Shown here: piece after piece, positions 8,130-11,684 of the stretch
How positions within the stretch are numbered: the stretch's first letter is position 1
Layout: the number at the start of each line of letters is the position of its first letter
Assembly (NCBI GenBank): GCA_004380135.1
Contig: QXCR01000380.1
Span: 1 to 11,684, forward strand
Length of the DNA: 11,684 nucleotides
Direction: 5' to 3'
DNA from: Stemphylium vesicarium
Lineage: Eukaryota; Ascomycota; Dothideomycetes; Pleosporales; Pleosporaceae
The notes under the pieces: model-generated
Database searches by the model: none
Told to the model about the DNA's origin: nothing
The model's input: the letters and a program-made list of their open reading frames with translations, nothing else
Made by a program: the position numbers and the translations under genes

Positions 8130-8290
8130 GTCGGCCGTGGGGTCTCCCGCACGGGCCGGTACTGTTTGCCCCAGGTTCCACCGCATGTTTGCTCTCACGC
8201 ACTTCCCCCTTAGGACTAGTGCGTGCTCCATTCAGTATATAGGCTCCTCTCTCCCATAGCCTAATACTACATGATTCTCCCCAACCTTGA
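8130..8290 (-). other. Unexplained extra segment inside the GH47 relic
   Basis: Between GGRLTGNET and THVDLGRKLTDGC, which I expect to be nearly adjacent in GH47 proteins, lie about 150 extra bases with the frame change. No clear GT-AG intron restores the frame by eye. It may be a decayed intron or a small insertion. Confidence 0.45.
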
Positions 8291-8936
8291 CGCTTGACAG
8301 GTCTCGTTCCCAGTCAGTCGCCCACCTAAGCCGAGCATACCCCCAGCGAAGCATACTAGATGCTGACCCGAGCTAACTCTTCTTCCATCCTCCCAGACGC
8401 TACTGGTGATGAGTATGTCCGCCTTGTCTTCAACTCTCGGGCGAAAGATCGTGCGACCAATGACGGTTGACATGGCACACTCATACATCCGATTGTATTA
8501 TGCAGCGGCCTCTCCAACCCCGCCTAGCAGTTGGTACATCTTTGGGAGGTACTCATACGCGGAATCTGGCATTGCACCGAGGCTAAACGGATCGCCCTTT
8601 ATCAAATCTGGAGTCCGTACATCGATTCCTACTGGCCACATGCCCGGAAGTTCTGTAAGACTCTGTTGCCCCTCAAGGACGTTGTTGATCCGCGATATGG
8701 CGTCGAAATAGCGCATGTCTCCAGTGAGCTGCGACAAGCGAGTGAACTCAACACTAGCCGATGCCAACTCCGCTATGATACCAGACTCCGCTGGTAATTT
8801 TTGCTGGCCATCTATCGCTTTCTGCGGATTCCACCTCGTAATAGGCATCCTATTCGGCGTATTCTACGATGCATATGCCATATCCCCGACCTCCATCGCT
8901 TTCTGTAGTAGGCGCGCATCTTTGCATTCGGAGATA

Positions 8937-9066
8937 ACGTGTTGGATAAGCGAGTGACGCAGGCAAGCGAGCGACGCACCCAACCAACTTTACGCACCTC
9001 TTCTATCTTAATTTATAATGGCTCTACGCAACGCTCAGACTTGCCAACAAGCAAGCCAATCAAGCC
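8937..9066 (+). repeat. Left inverted arm of the MITE
   Basis: It contains a near-repeat, aagcgagtgacgca at 8948-8961 and aagcgagcgacgca at 8965-8978, spaced 17 bases, a plausible transposase-binding pair. The inner part has a short palindrome, cttgccaacaag. Confidence 0.92.
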
Positions 9067-9132
9067 GATCTAACTACATTCAGTAACATCTTAACCTATG
9101 CGAGTTAGTTGGTTACCACATTAGGTTAGACT

Positions 9133-9262
9133 GGCTTGATTGGCTTGCTTGTTGGCAAGTCTGAGCGTTGCGTAGAGCCATTATAAATTAAGATAGAAGA
9201 GGTGCGTAAAGTTGGTTGGGTGCGTCGCTCGCTTGCCTGCGTCACTCGCTTATCCAACACGT
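9133..9262 (-). repeat. Right inverted arm of the MITE
   Basis: Exact reverse complement of 8937-9066 over all 130 bases, carrying the mirrored pair of aagcgagygacgca motifs near its outer end. Confidence 0.92.
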
Positions 9263-9395
9263 TATCGCTAAACTTAATTATAAGCATTCCATCTTCTCTT
9301 AGATAGATTTCCCCACTATCAACACAATCCTGTTGCCAGGCATCGTCAACATTTGCGCAGCTCCTTACACTATCCGCATTAGGCACTACTAGTTA
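9263..9395 (-). pseudogene. Possible upstream continuation of the GH47 relic
   Basis: With the MITE and one TA removed, the minus strand reads into GH47 codons in frame (FSDISECKDA). The residues EIYLREDGMLIIKFSDIS follow the spacing E-x2-[LI]-R-x2-G-x-[LI] then D-[LI]-S of the GH47 segment with the catalytic acid, but the identity is weak and upstream residues to the stop at 9395-9393 match nothing I know. It could be unrelated sequence. Confidence 0.35.
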
Positions 9396-9529
9396 TCGAA
9401 ATTGAGTCTCTAAAGACTAACGATCGCTACATACAACTGGGTAATTACGCCGGGCAAGGTGATAGTTTCTTCTATCGCCGATAACTGTTTGTTTGCATTA
9501 TTCTGCTCTCATCACAATTGGCTCGAATT
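9396..9529. other. Intergenic, presumed promoter region of the 9530 gene
   Basis: This is short non-coding DNA of normal composition between the GH47/MITE relic and the next gene. There is no convincing TATA box, repeat or RNA gene. A TAA at 9482-9484 closes the downstream gene's frame upstream of its ATG. Confidence 0.5.
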
Positions 9530-10252
9530 ATGTCTACCCACCTTGCAAGAACCGCACTGTCACAAGAAAGAGAGGAAATACTGAAGGAAATAGCTGAATT
9601 GGCTGCTGAAACGGAGCGTCATTCGCTAATGACGCCCGAAGAAAAGAGGTTGGAGAACGGGTTACGCTTACGAAGTGAACTCGAGAGTAAGCCCGCGTTA
9701 GCAATCCTGCTACAGCCAACGCCCCCTACGTGTATGGCACGAGCACGATGCCGAGCCGATTACTATTCCTTCGCAGAGGGCAGAGTGATCAAAGATGAAT
9801 ATCGGATCGTGTTCGACACAGTACCGCGAGAGTATTTTCACGTATCCTGTATTGAGAAAATGCTCGACCTGCCTTCGCTTGCCCGCGCACGCTTCAAACT
9901 CGACACGGAATGTTACCGACGGAATCGGGACTGGCCTTGGACGTGGGGCTTGATGTTGCAGAAATGGTTCAAACATGGTGGCTGTATTAACCTGCACAAG
10001 ATTGCAAGGTATTTCAAAGCCTATACAAGGTATGAAAGGGAAGTTAGCAAATATGATACAGCTTAGATTGAATGGCAATTGGTGCACCAACGTAAATGTA
10101 AGGATGGGGAGGGGATATGCAAATGTCCTTCGCAGCCAGAGGCACCAGAAGAACCGCTTCTAGATGATTACCAAACAAATGAAGACGACGTTTGTCCCCT
10201 CTCCATGGTACTTAGTCATCGGCATGTGGAGAGGGCAGCTTCGGCAATTTAG
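9530..10252 (+). pseudogene. Unknown fungal protein with zinc-finger-like C/C/H/C pattern, one internal TAG
   Basis: I do not recognise a named family. The first ATG is at 9530; the frame opens slightly earlier at a TTG, which a nuclear fungal gene would not use. The first 178 codons end at TAG 10064-10066, but the same frame continues open for 61 more codons to TAG 10250-10252. The extension looks coding (WQLVHQRKCKDGEGICKCP, then PEAPEEPLLDDY). From the ATG: a charged helical segment, probably coiled coil (residues about 8-55); Cys68, Cys74, His104, Cys107, spaced C-x5-C-x29-H-x2-C, close to the PARP-type finger C-x2-C-x28-30-H-x2-C, with FHVSCIEKMLDL at the H-x2-C end; then WPWTWGLMLQKWFKHGGCI. 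The TAG could be a CAG hit at CpA. Base composition is normal. It could be a truncated functional gene. Confidence 0.6.
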
Positions 10253-10282
10253 AATGTATCTTTATACCCTAATAGGATATTC

Positions 10283-10300
10283 TTTTTTTTTTTTTTTTTT
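10283..10300 (-). repeat. Poly-A tail of LINE (18 T on the plus strand)
   Basis: Eighteen T in a row lie at the 3' boundary of the minus-strand LINE, so this is its poly-A tail from target-primed reverse transcription. Sequence left of it is host DNA near the 9530 gene. Confidence 0.85.
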
Positions 10301-10515
10301 AAATCATTTACATTGCACTACCTATTGCTAGCATAAATACAATGATGCTCATGCAGCCCGTAGGGCTATGGAGCGCTGCGCATGCTTCGCTAATCCCTCT
10401 TTCCTAGGGTCCACGCTTAGTGCTATCAACTACAGTCTTTCACCTGCGTCGTGCATTGCTGCCTCTCGTTTCTTCCAGAATTTGTTTGTAATTTTGTTGT
10501 GGACGTCTTCGGCTC
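10301..10515 (-). other. LINE 3' UTR or distal coding end
   Basis: This is unmutated sequence between the ORF2 stop and the poly-A. A second frame from about 10525 down to a TAG reads AEDVHNKITNKFWKKREAAM and on to GERL, which looks like protein. The true C-terminus may therefore lie here after a one-base shift. Confidence 0.5.
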
Positions 10516-11682
10516 TTAGAGAGCTCCTGCTGCTAGCAGCCAGTTAGCTGTAGCAATCTTTGTTTTTTCTAGGAAGGCTACGAGAGCAGCGCTTCCTTTT
10601 GCCGTAATAAACAGCAGTTGTAGCGTGAGTATAGGTGTGTTGAGCGCGTCTTTCATCTTCCTTCTCTCCTTCGTGTAGTGCTTGCAGTGTAGGAGAAGGT
10701 GCTTAGGTGTCTACAGAGAGTTGCAGTTACTAAAGCATTCTCCTTTGTTATCTTTGCCTATAGCCTTAGAGAACTACTTAAAGAAGCCTTTCCCTAGCTT
10801 AAGCTAGTAGTACGCAGCCTATATTTTTTTTAGCCTAGTAAGTAGCTATAACTTATATAAGACCTTTAGCCTATCCTATATTACTATAGTATAGGCCTTT
10901 CCCTTCTTTTCTTATTTAGTGTCCTTCTACTCTTGCTTCTAGCTAGCTAGAATTTCCTCCTTCGCTTTCCTCTTAAGGTAGCTTAGGAAGGTACCTAGGT
11001 TTACTACCTTCCTCTTAAGGCTAGCCCTAGCTAGCCTATCTACGTATTTATTACCTTAGATCTCTCTATATCCTAGAACCTAGAATATGTAGATCTTATT
11101 ATTTTAGAGTAAGAGCGTCTTATAGAGCTTAGTAATCTTATAATAGACTCTCTAGCCTCCTATTAGAGTAATCTTTTAAAGTTATTTTAGGGCGGCTTAG
11201 CTATCTATAAAGACGTGTATTTCTTCTCCCTATACGTCTTGGCTCGCTAGGTTCTATAGGGCTTGGCAGATTGCTGCGAGCTCTGCGTCCATAATCTCTA
11301 GTTTCTTTCCTAGGCTGATGTTCTTTGCCTGTGTGTATCTGCCTTGTGCAGAGATCTAACAGTAACCTGCGGCTACGTCTTCTCCTATCTTAGAGCCATC
11401 TGTGTATAGCAGAATAGGTTCTCTTATTTTGTCTTTTAGGCCCCGAAGCTATTGCGTGTGAAGCTCTGCTGCTTCATCTTTGCTGCTACTTGAGATAGTA
11501 AGCGTAGCGTAGGCTGAAGCAGGTTTGCTCCACGGCTTAGCGAGCAGAATAGAGATCTCCTCCATATTGCTGTGTCCTTGTGCTCTCTTTGCAAGCTCTC
11601 CTAGCTGCGTAGAGACATGCTTTTGCTGTTGTTCCTGTATTGCTGTACAAATAGGATGATTCTTAGCCAGTGATAGGACTCT
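10516..11682 (-). pseudogene. LINE ORF2, RNase H and C-terminal knuckle, RIP-damaged
   Basis: One frame (codon first bases divisible by 3) runs from the window edge to TAA 10518-10516. It reads RVLSLAKNHPI, PWSKPASAY, then RNase H: YTDGS (Asp at 11400-11398), MDAELAAICQAL (Glu at 11283-11281) and VFIDS (Asp at 11205-11203), so the three catalytic acids survive. After a RIP-saturated stretch the knuckle is ECFSNC-N-S-L-stop-TPKHLLLHC, i.e. C-x3-C-x7-H-x4-C, with TAG at 10713-10711 where Gln is likely. It ends KIATANWLLAA. Several TAG and TAA codons interrupt it but no net frameshift is seen, so substitutions alone killed it. Confidence 0.87.
10745..11215 (-). other. RIP-saturated block in the LINE
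   Basis: C is almost always before T or C, and CTA, TAG and TTA triplets dominate. The edges against normal composition are fairly sharp, as in the copia copies. The block covers the region between RNase H and the knuckle. Confidence 0.78.
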
Positions 11683-11684
11683 GA

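Larger units (their letters stand above)
7730..8936 (-). pseudogene. GH47 class I alpha-1,2-mannosidase, main part, disrupted
   Basis: GH47 enzymes trim alpha-1,2-linked mannose from N-glycans in the secretory pathway. In order on the minus strand: LLQKAMEVGDMAY, NRMPITRWNPQKA, VEFTRLSQLTGD, LPGMWPV, LGAMPDSAYEYLPKMYQLLGG, ADILIT, CFAGGMLGLGG (one frame, 8936-8267), then GCIYTYKHAPLGVMSEVF, ARYILRPEAIES and NMESF-stop-LAETLKYFY (second frame, 8231-7730). RPEAIES carries a known active-site Glu. In-frame stops are at 8866-8864, 8500-8498, 8015-8013, 7859-7857, 7787-7785 and 7760-7758; the last replaces the conserved Trp of SFWLAE by TGG to TAG. There is one frame change near 8232-8266. The N-terminal third is missing or unrecognisable. 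Motif spacing resembles secreted fungal mannosidases. Confidence 0.92.
8937..9262. mobile_element. MITE with perfect 130-bp inverted arms, TA target duplication
   Basis: Arms 8937-9066 and 9133-9262 are exact reverse complements; a 66-bp loop (9067-9132) separates them. Ends are ACGTG...CACGT flanked by TA on both sides (8935-8936, 9263-9264), as expected for Tc1/mariner or Fot1/pogo-type transposons. No transposase is encoded, so it is non-autonomous. It lies in the GH47 relic: GH47 residues start directly left of it (SECKDARLLQKA). Base composition is normal and there is no RIP. The transposon family is an inference from ends and TA. Confidence 0.9.
10283..11684 (-). mobile_element. Tad-like LINE (non-LTR retrotransposon), 3' part
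   Basis: Minus-strand order from the window edge: end of the RT region, RNase H, CCHC knuckle, 3' UTR, poly-A. RNase H plus C-terminal CCHC is the I/Tad-group ORF2 layout, and Tad elements are common in ascomycetes. The middle (about 10745-11215) is RIP-saturated and the ends are not. The 5' part lies beyond the window. Confidence 0.88.

Noticed and set aside
8031..8957. Several overlapping plus-strand open frames
   Set aside because: All antisense to clear GH47 motifs on the minus strand.
8812..8997. Minus-strand open frame running into the MITE
   Set aside because: Out of frame with the GH47 motifs in the same place and formed partly by MITE arm sequence.
8937..9262. Inverted repeat as a tRNA or microRNA gene or rho-independent terminator
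   Set aside because: 130-bp perfect arms with TA duplications fit a transposon; no tRNA fold or bacterial context is present.
9126..9386. Minus-strand open frame spanning the MITE's right arm
   Set aside because: About half of it is inverted-arm sequence; the start is GTG, not ATG. Only the part right of 9263 is kept, as a doubtful GH47 continuation.
9518..9529. TTG start for the 9530 gene
   Set aside because: Non-ATG starts are rare in nuclear fungal genes; an ATG lies four codons on.
9710..10163. Open frames at 9710-10090 (minus) and 9975-10163 (plus, other frame)
   Set aside because: They overlap the better-supported 9530 frame and show no recognisable motif. The minus one is rich in Phe and Cys, as antisense of coding DNA often is.
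10283..10300. T-run as an RNA polymerase III terminator
   Set aside because: No tRNA or 5S-like gene precedes it, and it sits exactly at the LINE 3' end, where a poly-A tail is expected.
1..11684. CRISPR array, prokaryotic operons or phage genes
   Set aside because: No short regularly spaced repeats; all recognisable proteins are eukaryotic and the repeats are retroelements.

Overview
The window looks like a repeat-rich, gene-poor stretch of a filamentous ascomycete (Pezizomycotina) genome. The reasons are fungal-type Ty1/copia and Tad-like LINE elements, a fungal class I alpha-mannosidase (GH47) relic, and long blocks in which almost every remaining C is followed by T or C. That last pattern is the footprint of repeat-induced point mutation (RIP: C to T at CpA, less often CpG, on both strands). 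I cannot name the genus.

Layout, left to right. 1-2241: the 5' half of copia element A on the minus strand (integrase, protease, gag, tRNA primer site, 5' LTR), cut by the window edge. 2242-2645: unmutated host DNA, holding the last 29 codons and stop of a GH47 gene (minus strand) and its 3' flank. 2646-7729: copia element B, structurally complete and on the minus strand. It has 134-bp LTRs with no difference between them, a 5-bp target duplication GGTAG, a primer site matching a half-molecule of initiator tRNA-Met, a polypurine tract, and a gag-pol frame that runs about 4.67 kb with no net frameshift but many RIP-type stops. 7730-8936: the rest of the GH47 gene. The reading frame joins across element B exactly at the target duplication, so B landed inside the gene. 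8937-9262: a 326-bp MITE with perfect 130-bp inverted arms and a TA duplication, inserted further upstream in the same gene relic. 9265-9529: non-coding or unrecognised. 9530-10252: a plus-strand gene of unknown function with a zinc-finger-like C/C/H/C pattern, interrupted by one in-frame TAG. 10283-11684: the 3' end of a Tad-like LINE on the minus strand (RNase H, CCHC knuckle, 3' UTR, poly-A tail), running off the right edge.

Overall this is a transposon nest that destroyed a secretory-pathway mannosidase gene in at least two insertions plus point mutations and a frame change. RIP is strikingly patchy: blocks saturated with mutation alternate with 200-800 bp islands that keep normal base composition and readable protein. 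I find no intact gene whose product I can name, no tRNA or rRNA gene, and no CRISPR array. I do not see a clearly new biological system. The most worthwhile leads are the RIP mosaic, the perfect-arm MITE and the unknown zinc-finger-like gene.
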